NCBI GenBank assembly: GCA_007026445.1
Contig: VDMD01000108.1
Location: 1 to 64,000, forward strand
Length of the DNA stretch: 64,000 nt
From: Schizophyllum amplum
Lineage: Eukaryota > Basidiomycota > Agaricomycetes > Agaricales > Schizophyllaceae
Direction of reading: 5' to 3'
A model generated the notes under the pieces. That model was not told the DNA's origin. It was given only the letters and a program-made list of their open reading frames with translations, and did not search any database. Numbering within the stretch: the first letter of the stretch is position 1; each line of letters starts with the position of its first letter. Shown piece after piece: positions 34,743 to 47,136 of the stretch. A program made the translations under genes and the position numbers.

Positions 34743-37278
34743 TCAACCAGTGACCACATCCTCGCTAACCTTGTCCGCCAGTACACTGGTGTCCACAGGC
34801 GCGTCGGGAATTGGCTTGCCGTGTATGCGGTCGCGAGCGCGGTTTTCTAGGCGGTAGGATATCTATGTGATTCGATATGGGGCGGAGGAGGGATCGTCGT
34901 TGGGTGGACAAAGGATCAGGTCGGGCAGACGAGGGACGTAGTTAGGCGTAAAAGAAACGCAGTCAGACAGGAATGACACGGCAGTCAGTGAAGCGTTGCA
35001 TGCGCGCTCTGAACAAAATGTGACTTACCGAGAGCACGGCAATGCATAGGACGGCGAGGAACTGCAGGGCGCAGGAAACTGCGAAGCCTTTGCTGATGGG
35101 TTTTGGTCAGATGGCGGATACACTGTAAAAAATGGGGGTTTGGAGAATCCACAGGGGAATAAATAAGATATAGGCAGATACGCACACATAATCCGGACCC
35201 TGACTCGCAGGGAAGAGGTGGCTGCCCAGCACGCTGCCGCACTGGCCGATCGCCATAAACATTGGGATTCCTGTCGCCTTCTTTGTCTCCGAGCCGAGGT
35301 TGTGGGCGTCTGGAAAGGTTTTGTAAGTCAATCGAGTAGGAGTGAACGGAGGCTGAGCGTGCGCGGTTTCAGACGACGAAGCGAGGCAAGCGAATGAACA
35401 AGATAAAGCAGATAAACTCCATCAGCACTCACACCAAGCAATAATCGTGCCAATCGTCGTGTACGTCCCCGCGCATATACAGAACGCAGCGAAGTACTTC
35501 ACGTGGTTGTTCTCTTTGACACTCAGCAACAGGGCATAACCGATCCCACCCACAGCGCTCGCGCCAGCCATGATGGGCCCGCGGGACTGCAGGCGGTCGG
35601 AGACGGCGGCGAGGAGCGTGAGCACCGTGGCGGCGACGGCGTAGGGCGGGACGGTGAGGAGTTGGGTGGTGGCGCTGCCTGGAAGGGGCGGAGGATTAGG
35701 AGGTGGAAGGGGGGATGGATGGGAGGGAGATATGGAGGAAGACGGAGGAGGTTGAAGAAAGGAGGTGAGTGAGAAGACTGTGTTAGTGACAAGCAACGAG
35801 CGCGATACCAACTACGCACTATATCCCCAAGACCTGATGAAGGTGGGCAGGAACGCGCTGATGGACGCGAGGGAGCAGTTCATGCAAAAGAAAATGACAC
35901 CGCCAGCGTAATTCTAGTCGAATTTCATTATCAGTACCATCATTATAGCTAGGAACTCGGCAGGGAAGGACGTACCCTCCAGTCTAGTAGGGCCATGTAT
36001 ACGTGCGCTTTCGGGAAGGGATTCGAGTGTCAGCGAGCGAAGACGGGTAAACGCCAGCGGAAGAGAGAAAGGGAAAACGATAGAGATTCCCGACAAGATC
36101 CGCCGAGCGCCGAACTCACACTTATTGATCACCGCGCCTACATCTGCTCTCGTACCACGGTTTATACGCTCTATGGCGATCGCGCGCTCGCGCTCGTTCA
36201 GGAAGGACGTCGATTCCGGCCGGTCTGGCAGCAGAAAGAACGTGATGACCCCGAGAAGGACTGTTGGTATGCCCTACAGGTTGGGTGGAGTCAGCCTAGC
36301 GAGTCAAGCATGGCATGGAATCGGAGAAGATATGATGATTGGACTTGCCTCGACTATAAAGAGCAAACGCCAGGTCGAAAATGGAATAACGGCACGTTGA
36401 ACACCATATGCGATGAGGCCACCAAAGGCGCCTGCAACGGCGGCGAAACCGAACCAGAAGGCCATCTGGGGGTGCTGAGCTTCAGAACCTTTTCTGAACT
36501 CAAGGGAATAGTAGACGTACCCGCAGGCCCATCTCCGTCTTTGTATAAAAGAGGGCTGCGCATCATAACGTGTCAGGAAAAATGCACAATGCCTTTCACG
36601 AGAAGTCTTACTAAAATACAGCGGTATGGCGGGGCCGAAGCATGCCTCAAAAAAGCCCAGGAATACCCGTGCTGTGATGAGGCCGGCAGGGTTGTATGCA
36701 GTGGCCTGTTTCCAGGCAACGGTAAGAGACGCATTGCAAGCTTGTATATGAGGCGCCAACCATTAGGGTGGACACCGTCCCCCATCCTATTGCAGAGGCG
36801 GCCATGAATAGTCGTGGTCGGATGAGTTTGGAGCAAAGATTACTAGGGAGCTGGAATATAATCTGGGGGAAAGTCCACATGAGCGAGATGGACGCAGGGA
36901 GGATGGGGCACAATACTCACGTAGGAGAAGAAGAAGGCAGAGTTGACCCAATCGAAAAGCTCGCCTGTAGGATCTCCACGGAGTGCATCCTCCGGAAGCC
37001 CTTGCAGACGTGCATTACCGAGGTTGGACCTGTCGAGGTCTGCGGTCAAGTGAGGAGGAGTCCTCGCGAACTAGGAGGACCTTGACAGGTGACTCACAGG
37101 CCAACAGATATAGCAGGCATGTCAGAGGAATAATCGTTCTATCCAGCTTTCGTACAAGCCGTCTCTCTTCATGCGGTGAAGCCTTCGTCAGCTGAGAGAT
37201 CTCACAGGCGGAGACTTTGAAGGCAGCTTTTTCAGGGCCCTTTTCGAGCTCAAGAGCGCTCTTGGGTTCGCCCGACAT
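34743..37278 (-). CDS. MFS transporter, anion:cation symporter (Dal5/allantoate permease-like) family
   Basis: Plasma-membrane carrier for an organic anion such as allantoate, a vitamin or a carboxylate. The cytosolic N-terminus (MSGEPKSALELEKGPEKAAF) leads to RLVRKLDRTIIPLTCLLYLL. The family motif DRSNLGNARLQG follows, then SNLCSKLIRPRLFMAASAIG, ARVFLGFFEACFGPAIPLYF, MAFWFGFAAVAGAFGGLIAY, PDRPESTSFL, VPPYAVAATVLTLLAAVSDR, CAGTYTTIGTIIAWC and AHNLGSETKKATGIPMFMAI. The tail is YRLENRARDRIHG..PVDTSVLADK. About twelve membrane segments are spread over ten or so exons. The intron before the last exon is longer (about 170 nt). The substrate is not predictable. Confidence 0.88.
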
Positions 37279-37664
37279 GGTGGATTCGGAAAGGAACGAG
37301 TCACTTTCAGTTCAAGCTGCACTCAATCCAGCAATGCGCTAGTCGAGTCATACGATGGAACCACTTCCATTACCATACACGCCGCGGCGGTGACAGCGAC
37401 TGCAGCTCAGCAGGGCAAGCTGAACGTCCGCCGCCGCGGAGGCCGACCACGTAAAGTCTTCGCACGCCACGCCTGACCGCATGCAGGCGGATTTGATGGG
37501 AAAAAGTCGGGTGGGCCGATTCTGCACTTCAAAAACGTGAAGAGCGTGTTGGTTCCTCCTTCTTTTCTTCTCCTCCCCCTCTCTTTGTCTCGCGTGAGTT
37601 GTGTTCACCGTCTTCGAGCTCACCGCGACTGACAGAGATCCCCGCGACAGACACACACAAAACA
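37279..37664. other. Divergent promoter region (MFS / ERG6)
   Basis: 386 nt between divergent starts, with a CT-rich leader (about 37555-37600) before the ERG6 ATG. Confidence 0.55.
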
Positions 37665-38866
37665 ATGGCACCTGCTCCCGAAGCTCAGAACGACGGTCGC
37701 GTTGGCTCGCGTATCGAGAACTACAGCAAGTTCTGGCAGAAGGACATGAGCAAGGAGGCCGACGTTGACAACGACAACCGTCTGGACAGCTACCAGGATG
37801 TCGTGAACGGTGCGCCTCGCCCACCATGTGTCGCGTAACGTGCCCCTGACCACAGACAGGCTACTACGACGGCGCGACGCAGCTGTACGAGTACGGCTGG
37901 GGCCGCTCCTTCCACTTCTCGCGCTTCTACAAGGGCGAGAGCTTCGCTGCGTCGCTCGCCCGCCACGAGCACTACCTCGCTGCGCAGATGAACCTCCGCC
38001 CAAAGATGCGCGTTCTCGATGTCGGCTGTGGTGTCGGTGGTCCGGCCCGCGAGATCGCACGTTTCGCGGACGTCGAGATTATTGGCTTGAACAACAACGA
38101 CTTCCAAGTGCGTCGTACCACCCGACACGCGATTTTGACATGCTAACAACTGTTTGCAGATCGCGCGTGCCCGTCAATACACGAAGGAGGCCGGTCTCCA
38201 GGACCAGGTCAAGTTCGTCAAGGGCGACTTCATGAAGCTCGCGGAGCAGTTCGGCGAGGGCTACTTCGACGCCGTCTACGCCGTCGAGGCCACCTGCCAC
38301 GCACCGTCCTTCGAGGGCGTGTACGGCGAGATCTTCAAGGTGCTCAAGCCCGGAGGCGTCTTCGGCGTGTACGAGTGGGTCATGACGGACACCTGGGACC
38401 CGAGCGTGCCCTCGCACAAGGAGCTCGCGCACCAGGTCGAGCTCGGCAACGGCATCCCGGAGATGCGCCCGCTGCACAAGGCGCGTGACGCGGTCAAGGC
38501 CGTCGGCTTCGACCTCGAGCACGACGAGGACCTAGCGGCGCGCGACGACGACGTGCAGTGGTACTATCCACTGGAGGGCGACCTCAGCAAGGCGCAGACG
38601 CTCTGGGACTACTTCGTCTGCTGGCGCACCGGCCCGACGGGCAAGTTCGTCACCCACTACGGCCTCAAGGTCATCGAGTTGTTCGGCATAGTGCCCAAGG
38701 GCACTCACGATGTCGGCGAGCAGCTCAAGATCGCACAGGACGCCCTCGTCAAGGGTGGCCAGACCAGGGTATGCGGTCATTGACTTTCTGCACTGCGTTT
38801 GACTGACTTTCCACCCAGCTCTTCACCCCCATGTACCTCATGATCTGCCGGAAACCTTCCGCTTAG
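37665..38866 (+). CDS. ERG6: Sterol 24-C-methyltransferase
   Basis: Methylates zymosterol-type sterols at C-24 using S-adenosylmethionine, in ergosterol synthesis on ER or lipid droplets. Exons 37665-37809, 37860-38107, 38160-38768 and 38819-38866 sum to 350 codons (349 residues). Motifs: [20 protein letters not shown] (sterol-binding YEYGWG), SAM motif [59 protein letters not shown] and [11 protein letters not shown]. The ORF opens upstream of 37665, but [10 protein letters not shown] matches a normal N-terminus. The gene is complete with consensus introns of 50-52 nt. Confidence 0.97.
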
Positions 38867-39439
38867 ATGTCGCCGGCGTGCGACGGGTCTCCCAAAGTTT
38901 TGGGCTGCTGTATGACGCGCCTCCTCCTCGGGACACGTTTCTCTCCTTCGGTTCTTGCTTGCTCCCCCTACTACTACTATACCCTCCCTGCCCAGGTGTT
39001 GTTAATGTGCGTAGACATGGCATTGGATTACTTACCCCTTACATATCAGCTTCGTCCGCGCGGCGAAATGAATACACATTCCTTAAAAAGGTCAGAACAT
39101 GTATGCGGGGGTCGGGTCAACGTCGGCGCGCAAGTGTTGTGCTTTAAACACAGGCAAGGCAAAGATCACTGTCGCAAGTTACAGAGCGAAAGGCTGTCGC
39201 TGAGTGTCTTAGTCTGCCTCAGACTCAAAAGGGAGCCAATGACATGGACGGACAATGTCGTACTCTTGAGCGGTACCGGTAAGGTCTGTTTTCCATCCAA
39301 TCCATGCATTACTGAGAAAGGACTACTTTAGTGCAAGGCAACTTGGCTATGCTACACCTCGACGTTCAGGAGATACAAATACAATGGGAAGTCTTCCACC
39401 GCAACGAATTCACTCTTCAGGCCCAGGCGACAGACGCGC
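38867..39439. other. Intergenic between convergent genes
   Basis: 3' flanks of ERG6 and the CsbD-like gene; no gene supported. Confidence 0.5.
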
Positions 39440-40218
39440 TCAGTACCTGCCCGTCCTACCACCCACGCCAGCTGCCGGCCCATTCGCAAGCGCCCGCTGA
39501 CGGCGCACATTGGCCTCCTCCTCCATCCGGTCCGCTTCCCCCAGCTCCTTCATCGTGTGGCCCTCCCTAGAAGCAACTTGTCAGTTCCATCCCTTCCACC
39601 CATGCCAAAAACAACACTCACTGCTCTTTCTGCAGGCCACGCGCCTTGAGCGTGTTCGAGCTCACCAGCGTCCCGAGCGCCTGCTCCATCTTGCCCATCG
39701 TCTCGTGGCCCGCTCCGCTGCCGCGCGCGCCCATTCCTGCGCCCGTGCTACGCGGGGGCGCGCCCCCGCCAGTGCCAACGCCGGTTCCGTAGGCGTGCCC
39801 GGTGCCTGCGGCGCCCGTGCTTGGTGGCGCGGCGCCGTGCTGGTAGCCCGCGCCGTGTGTCTCGTTGAGGCCGCGCCCGGCGTGTGTGCCCATGCCTCCG
39901 CGTTGGTCCGGAAGCTGGCGTGGTATGTGAGGAGGAGGAAGAAAGAGAGGGAAGGAGGGAACGTACGTTGTTGCCGTAGGGCTCGCCTGCGTATTCAGGG
40001 CCCTGGGGCGCGGCGTTGTGACCGGTCATGCCATGGTGGGCACCGGTGCCGTACCCGTCGTGGGCGCCGTATTGATCGCTCGTCGCACCGTACTGATCGT
40101 GTGCCCCATACTGTTCACCTGCAACGTGCTGGTTTCCCGCGCCGTGCTGGCCATGCATGCCATGCGCAGTGGGTGCAGGCTCGGCCGTAGTGTGGTTCTT
40201 CGATGAAAACAAGGGCAT
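39440..40218 (-). CDS. CsbD-like, Gly/His/Tyr-rich small protein
   Basis: Three exons. The N-terminal part (MPLFSSKNHTTAEPAPTAHG) runs into repeats rich in Gly, His, Tyr and Gln (EQYGAHDQYGATSDQYGAHD). A middle exon follows, MGTHAGRGLNETHGAGYQHG. The C-terminal part, KMEQALGTLVSSNTLKARGL-QKE spliced to EGHTMKELGEADRMEEEANV and RRQRALANG, resembles the CsbD-like region of fungal stress-related proteins. The stop at 39440-39442 follows GGRTGRY. The function is probably stress- or sporulation-associated; the molecular role is unknown. The repeated acid-poor N-terminal part is likely disordered. Confidence 0.72.
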
Positions 40219-41006
40219 TGTGGTTGGTTGAGGTACGTGTTCACGGTTGTATGTGTTGGATACTATTGGCTGAGTAGTGGCTACGATCTGCCTCTTATAC
40301 TACCCTGCTGTGGCCTGGGGAAGCGCACGTACCTCTGACGTCTAGTGCGGGGCATGGAGCTGGGGAGCGGAGAGGGGAGCGTGAGGTCATGCATGGTAAT
40401 GGCGACGACCTGTCACGGAGAGCGTGCATGTCAGGTGACATGTTCGGACGTCACTTCAAGTTCGAGCTCAACTCACAGTGGTCCAGCGAACAACACACTG
40501 ACAGTGTGTTGAACACGTCGGTGGCCACATTCACATTCGTGGGGCGAGCTAAGTCTGTGCTTACCGTGAGCGCGTGCAAACAAAGGAATCCGGCCCTTGC
40601 CAGCGTTCACGCTGCTTGCTCTCTGATGCTCTCTCAGCCACTCTGCAGCGCTCGAGGAGTACAACATACAGTCAGATTACCAAGATACTACAACATTTAC
40701 AACGACAGTGCGCTTTGAAGAAAGAGAAACCCCGTGTAGGGAGAAATGCCGAGAACGCGAAATCCGAGGACAGCTGGGAAGGGCGGGAAGGAGGGAGGAG
40801 GTACGAGGGACAATGTGGGGTGAAAGAGGATGGGATGAGGGTGTCAGTTTTTGACGTAAATATCAGTGAAGATGTAACGTCAGGCAGGGGATCGCAGGGG
40901 ATATAAGCGAAAGGATACAGCTGGATGGGTAAATGGTAACTTCTCTTCGACCGCGCACCACTTTTCTACGACCGTGCGCAACTTCCCTCCGAACGTGCGC
41001 TCATCT
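40219..41006. other. Intergenic with a 21-bp palindrome
   Basis: No gene seen. A perfect inverted repeat CAACACACTG-A-CAGTGTGTTG lies at 40491-40511. Confidence 0.55.
40491..40511. repeat. 21-bp perfect palindrome
   Basis: Arms of 10 nt around one central A (CAACACACTG/CAGTGTGTTG). It lies about 270 nt upstream of the CsbD-like gene start (-). It could be a dimeric regulator site or chance; no second copy was seen nearby. Confidence 0.6.
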
Positions 41007-42762
41007 CTAGTACGGCGGCCGCTTGAACTCGTCACTAATAACCTGGGCCTCGGCGTCGAACACGTTGCCGCCCTTCACAATCCGGCCCATGTGGTCGTAA
41101 GCCACGAACGAGTCACTGCCGTCGTCGTCCTTGTCCGGATGTGTCGTCGACGGTGTGTTAACATACGTGGTCGGGCTTTCCATGATATCCATCTGCACAT
41201 TGCAGCTCAATCAACGCATATACACACGGCGTAGGGGCCAAACTTACCTGCATGGCGCTCTCCGACTTCGACATACGAGTGTTCACCTTGGGCCGCGACT
41301 GCAACTGGTTGGCCGAAGAGGTACGGAAGGCTAACGTGGATCCTTGCGTCGTCGAGCTGCGTCGACAGCATATCAACAACACGCTGACGTCTTGTAGTGA
41401 CCTGGACTTACGCGAAGACTTCAGGGCCTTGGCTGTTGTACTTGTTCAAGCGACGGACGACGCGGCAAGCGACAATCTAGCACAAGGTTAGTATGAGAAA
41501 GGACGATACATAAGGATAAACACACTGTAGACGCGATGGCAGCTGGCACATTGGCGATAATCGACTGAATAAGATGAGCTTCAACGACTTTGGTGAATAA
41601 TATCGGGCGTACCATGACAGGGTTGAGGTCCAGCAACATGAATATGGTCGCGATAAGATTAGCAACAAAAGCGACGACGAAGTAGATGAGCCCTAGATAT
41701 GGTCAGCTACATATCTTGCTTGATACAGATAGCAGGACGTACCGTCGTTGAAAATGAGCGAAATGAGGCGACTCCGCCCTCCAGCCGGGAAGATCAGCTT
41801 CCATGCCGTGAGGCACAACACGGTAAAGTCGAAGGTCATGGTGTAAATGAATGTGGCAGCCAAAATCTTGCTATCCGTCTGAGTGATGACGCAGCCTGTC
41901 CCGGGCACGTACGTCGCCTTCAGCAGGATGCCATGAAGGAGGAGCGACCAATGAGCTGGACGCCATGGCTTGTGAGCCATATACAGCCCTAATTTTCCTA
42001 TTATGACGCACCTAAGATCACACAAACGAGTGGGATGACGATGAACCACTTCTGACTCCATATGGCCATCCTGCGAACATACTTTAAGGACGAGGAGATG
42101 CAGCGGATGAGCATACAACCTACGTTCTGAGACTCAGATTGATAGACGCAAAACCTATTGCCGCATTGCCAAAGCACTAAAACGAACGTCAGGGTCTTGC
42201 ACCACGGCGAGATGCGAGATAGGCTCACTTGATTGAAAGTGTAAAGGCCCTGGCAATTGACCTCTCTGCCGGTGTATCAATTATCGGTAGCGCTCAAAGA
42301 ACAGAGCTTGGCGTACGACGTCACGTTCAATGCAATGGCACTTTGTGAAGCTATCAGCTTAGGCGAGGTCGCGAATATTCGCCCAACTCACATCCCAATT
42401 AACGCCATCAAGAGACAATAGCGATTGAGGAAGTAGAAAATCTGCGGACGGTTAATTCGTGGTCATCGGAACTAACTCGACGCAACGCACAAGCGGCCAC
42501 TTGAACGTGCGCTTTCCCCGAAGGTAGTCCCAATCGAACTTCAGGCTGGTCGCCCACTCCCAGCTGCACGGCCGAGTCAGCTAAAACCGACGAGAAAACG
42601 GAGTATATGCGCACAGATACAGTCCCAGCAACGCGTGCATGAACTTCGAGAACGCCTCTACATACGAGGGACTCCGGATCAGCTGTCATTAGAGGCGGTG
42701 TGATAGCGGCCGTGCGTACCGCCATCGTGGGCAATCTCCTCCGGGGACATCCAGTTGACCAT
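41007..42762 (-). CDS. Seven-transmembrane protein, basidiomycete family of unknown function (paralogue 1)
   Basis: Multi-exon gene starting MVNWMSPEEIAHDG at 42762. Recognisable blocks: FSKFMHALLGLYLWEWATSL, KFDWDYLRGKRTFKWPL, IFYFLNRYCLLMALIG, NCQGLYTFNQ, GNAAIGFASINLSLR, MAIWSQKWFIVIPLVCVILG, HWSLLLHGILLKATYVPGTG, DSKILAATFIYTMTFDFTVL, LDLNPVM joined over an intron to SIIANVPAAIAST, and IVACRVVRRLNKYNSQGPEV. The last exon ends FDAEAQVISDEFKRPPY. Hydrophobic segments suggest seven membrane helices and a cytosolic C-terminus. It matches a lineage-expanded agaricomycete membrane family whose role I do not know. It shares its exon layout with the gene at 48215-50772. Confidence 0.8.
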
Positions 42763-43658
42763 GACGGGCAGCGCTGAGGACGGCGAGCGGGCGTAGGTGT
42801 GAGATGGTGGTGGGCGGGAGAAAGCGTGAGGCGAGGACACGCGGAGCTGCCAAACAAGCCTTTTGAACCTTCTCGACATGCACAAGCGGTTTTCGACGTT
42901 GCCGGCATAGACGCTCTTCCGCCGCCGTTACAAGCCGTTACAGCGCCCCGACTTCCTCGAACATTAAAAGGGGGGTCCGCGGATCTCTTTCGCGAGCTTC
43001 GTTGGGGTTAACGTTCATCTCTCGCGAACGCTGCCAGAGAGTAGCATCGCGCTGCATCACGGAGAGCACAAAATGAACATAGGAAGTACCAAACAGACTC
43101 CAGATTTGACAAAACCCCAGAGATGGCGATTGTCGCCGGATAAAGCAAGTTTGATGGAGCGGAGCCAGACCGGCCGGGAGCAAATTTGTGCTTCCCACGC
43201 TCAATGTGATTTCCCCGTGGCCGTGGGAATACCCACGCTCGTAGCGTCCATGTTGGCGTTCGACTACGATGCACTCTAGGCGAACGCTGGGAGGTATCCG
43301 TGGCTCGTTCCCGACCAGTAAACCAGAGGGATCAAGCGTACCATTACAGCAAACCAGGTTTACTGACAGCTTCACAAAGAACAGCAAAATACGCGCCACT
43401 ACTGCTTCTCCTTCGTCTCCTCGGGCCCCCTTGATGCCGTTGCACGATCTGTCGACTGGGCGTTTGGCACGTCCCCGCCCCGTGATTTATCTCGTTACCC
43501 TCTTCTAGTCGTCCTTCTCCGGAATTCTCATGACATACATCGGGGTCACTCGAAGCGCGGAATCACCACATCGCGCAGCATATGTCGACGCTCATGCACG
43601 CGACGACGGCATCATTGAGCACTCGTATGGCACTCTGCAGGCGACATGAAGCTACCAG
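42763..43658. other. Intergenic, nothing secure
   Basis: About 0.9 kb upstream of the seven-TM gene. Several open frames exist on both strands but without family resemblance or paired splice sites. Confidence 0.45.
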
Positions 43659-44069
43659 GTGGCTTTGCCGAGCACTGAATCGCAGTCCATCCCTGCCGCG
43701 TTCCTTACAGAAGGCCCGTTCATCTTGCAAAGCTCACGATCACATGCTCCGTGTAAAGGCTTTCTACTTGCGGTCTCGTCAGACCGAGCCGGAGACCTCG
43801 ACTGCATCACTGTGAACTTCAACATGTACTTCTCAAAGGAATACTATGACCTTTATGCTCGGATCTACGTTGAAGGCTGTGAAGATCAACCGCATCTTAC
43901 TAGCCTGCTGCCTCCGCATCAACTAGCTGGGGTGTTCCTCGTACATAGCGCACTACCTGGGGAGCCCCCCGTGCCAGTACAAGCTAGGAAGTCCCCTGGC
44001 GGTACTAGGTCTGATTCCTCGTGCCAGTACGTGGAAGTTAGTAGCCCACCCACCGCTAGCGAGGATTGA
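43659..44069 (+). CDS. Possible exon of an unrecognised gene
   Basis: An open frame of about 136 codons entered through a possible acceptor (ctaccag before 43659) and ending at a stop at 44067-44069. Its composition looks protein-like: GPFILQSSRSHAPCKGFLLA, DCITVNFNMYFSKEYYDLYA, RIYVEGCEDQPHLTSLL, QLAGVFLVHS. I found no matching upstream exon with an ATG and no known domain. It may be a 3' exon, a decaying gene or chance. Confidence 0.25.
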   Translation: MALPSTESQSIPAAFLTEGPFILQSSRSHAPCKGFLLAVSSDRAGDLDCITVNFNMYFSKEYYDLYARIYVEGCEDQPHLTSLLPPHQLAGVFLVHSALPGEPPVPVQARKSPGGTRSDSSCQYVEVSSPPTASED

Positions 44070-44460
44070 CCGCAGACCATCTAACCCTTTTACCCTTCCC
44101 CGATACGCACGCCGGCGTCGATGGCACATGCGCGATGAACGCAGTCCCGATGCGCGATGAACGCAATCCCGATGCATCAATACGCAAGCACGCTCTCACA
44201 CCGTACGGAGCCGCGCAAGGGATAGTCTCTCGCAGTTTCTCGCGGCGCATAGGTTAGTGCGCTCTCATGTATAAGTCTACCGCGGAATCGACATCGTATC
44301 ATCATGCGGAAATCGCCGACGTATGTTCACCAAGGTCCTGCTTCATCGCTTCCTAACTATGTAACAGCGACGTCAGGCGGCCCTTCCAGTTGATATAAAT
44401 GAATAAAGAAATAAAAACTACAAGCAACGGCTACCTCCTCCAGTAGATGGAGATCTCCCA
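44070..44460. other. Intergenic
   Basis: 3' flank of the P450 gene (-). A short direct repeat CGATGCGCGATGAACGCA lies near 44130-44165. Nothing else. Confidence 0.5.
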
Positions 44461-47136
44461 TTATTCAAACTTGCTGTACAGTATTTCGACCCCTCGCTTG
44501 TGCTCGCGGCGTTGCATCATCAACTCACCACCGACACCCGAATCGGTAGCTCCCCCGCCCGCCCATTTATCACGGGCTGCCGCGTCGGCGATATCTACGG
44601 TGTATCAGTATCTGTGACTGAATAGACAGCCTACTAGCGGTGCAGCAATGACTGTAGCTGCCAGCCGATGGAAGCGCAGCCGCAACCAGGAATAGCGCGC
44701 GACAAAATAAGCTCACCTTATTTACAAACCGCGTCCCCGCATCGTCAAACTCCAAGCCGCGCACCAGCATCGCCAGAATGACCTTGAACTCGAACGTCGC
44801 TGTTTTGGGTGAGATGTCAGCATAGGTGCGGAAACCGACCGGCGAAAAATGGAAGAACGGCTCAGGCGACATCATCCCTCGGTCAACATCCCCCTATTCA
44901 CCATCCTCTTTCAATCAGGAAAAAAAACAGGACACACTCACCCAACCGCCACCCCAAACAATTCCTCGGCCCATCGCAGAACGTCACCATCCCGTTGATT
45001 CCGTGCGGCAGCGCCTCTGGCGGCGGCACGCCCCCTTCCACCAGCCACCGCTCAGGCCGGAAGACCTCACCGTCGGGACCCCAGACGTCCGGGGAGGTGT
45101 TCATGGTGGTGAAGGGAAGGAGGATGACCTGCGGAAACTGTAAGTGACCAGTTGTAAATCGCCAAGTCGCAGATCCATAGGCGGCCGTAGATCCACAGGC
45201 CGACCCGTCCCCCCGTCAATCAGTGAGAAGAGGCTGACCCGTGAGACTACCACAGGCCTAAGGGCAGGTCGCAGACCCGTGGGCTGCTAAGCAGCCCCAC
45301 GCACACAAACAAACCACCCACCTGATCCTTCTTCACCACCAACCTATCCATCACCCGCCCATCTCTGCCCACCATCGGCTTGCTCAGCGGCACCACATCG
45401 TCCCTCAGCGCCACGCGCTCCGTCTGCGGAGATGCCGGGTGCACGCGGAGGCCCTCCTTCATCACCGCGTCGAGGTACGGCAGGCGCTGGATGGTGTCGT
45501 ATGACGACCGCTTGACGGTGTCGTACGTGAGGTCCGGGCCCGCGGCTAGTATCTCGTCGCGGAGGCGAGTCTGAAGGTTAGCAGGAGAAGACCAAGACAT
45601 CAGATGGAGTTGGCGTAAGTGCGCCAGGGATCGGTCGATAGTGGGTGTCATGAAAAGATAGTACGGTAATTTTTTTAGCAGTGCGAGGAGACCGCGGGGA
45701 TGCAGAAAAGTGATGGGTGGCAGGTGCGTTAGAAAGAAAAACGACAAGTGGTGAAATGACGTGACAGAGAAAAAGGATGAAGACGTTAGCGAAACAATCG
45801 GGCTGAAGAGGAGACTACGTACCTGGACGTCTTTGTGGCGCGCGAGTTCCCAGAGCGTGTATGCAAGCGATCCAGCGATCGTCTCGCTGCCCACGAGGAC
45901 AAGTGTGCAGATCTGGCGGTAACGCGTCAGTGGATTGTGATAGGACAGACGAGCAACTGGGCGGGGTGGCAAACAAAAAAAAAAAGCAAGAAACGGAAGT
46001 TGGAAAATGACAAGACAATCCAGTGCTGCCACTCACATTATCCAAAATCTGCTCGTCCGTCAAGCCATCCTTCTCCTTCGCCCTCGCATTCACCAACAGG
46101 CCCAAAATGTCCCTCTTCTTCTCCAACTCCTCCTCCCTCCCCGACTCATACCGCTCTAGCATCCGCCGCGCCAGCTTCCGCACCGTATCCTTCAATATAT
46201 GCCTGCTCAAGACTAGCGGCAGCGGGATGCGATTGATCCATGGTGCGGCGCGCAGGACCTTGGGCACGAGGAAGGCGGCGAAGGTAGCACCGACGGAGAT
46301 GTAGCGCGCGAAGGCGGTGCGGATGGCAAGGGTGTCGGGCGGCGGGGCGGCATCGAGGGCGTGGAAGTCGAAGGCGAAGGCGACGCGGCCGATGATGTCG
46401 AGGGTGCAGGCGCCGAGTGGGTGGAAGACGTCGAGGGTGGCGGGCTGGGAGAGGACGTGATTGGACAGGGTGCTGGCCAGGCGCTCGGCGCATTCGAAGA
46501 TGGCGGGGGCCATGCCTTTGATGGAGTCTTGGCTGGGCGGGGTCAGGGAGTACTGAGTAAGATGTGAGAAATACGTACGAGAATGCCGGCGAGAGACATT
46601 TGCGTTGCTTTGCGTGGTCCTGGCCTTCGGCCCAGACGACGCCTGTGAGCTATGAGTGGCGAGTCAGCAGTAAGAGGTAAACACGTACCCTTGCCCATGA
46701 TATCGGCGATTGGCGGGCCCATAGAGGGTGCCTTGACATAGTTCGAGGTATCAGCGAATATATGCTGCACGGCGGTGCGGTCCGACGCGACTAGCTGTTC
46801 GCGCAAGTGAGCAGGGCCACATGCGAATGAATTGCGCCACCACGCACAATGTCGTTATGGCCAAGTGAACCCTGCATCTTGAACATGGGGCCAAACGCCT
46901 TTGCCCAGATTTTGAGCGTCTCCACGGCATCTGGCTCTGTGCTCAGATACTCGTGGCCCAGGAAGGCGCTTGCAGTGGAAGGCGACTGAGTGTGTTAGTC
47001 TGCGGCTGACGATTGCATGCGGATCACGTACTGGACCAGGCAAGTCAGCGATGTCCTTTGTGAGGGAGCGCGATCTGACAAAGAGCGTATAGAAGAGATA
47101 GGAAAGAATGAGGAGGCAGAGCGCGGTCTGCAACAT
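44461..47136 (-). CDS. Cytochrome P450 monooxygenase, microsomal
   Basis: Start 47136 with an N-terminal membrane anchor (MLQTALCLLILSYLFYTLFV) and the proline-rich hinge DIADLPGPV. Following blocks: FLGHEYLSTEPDAVETLKIW, TAVQHIFADTSNYVKAPSMG, the CTLDIIGRVAFAFDFHAL region, RRMLERYESGREEELEKKRD and DILGLLVNARAKEKDGLTD. The I-helix is LVLVGSETIAGSLAYTLWEL, the K-helix is EGLRVHP (ExxR), and FRPERW is the PERF-type motif. The heme loop FCDGPRNCLGWRLG supplies the Cys ligand in FxxGxRxCxG form. The C-terminal exon gives ATFEFKVILAMLVRGLEFDD, FVNK and, after one intron, DAAARDKWAGGGATDSG. Ten or more introns; two are about 190-250 nt. The CYP family and substrate are not assignable by eye. Confidence 0.92.
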
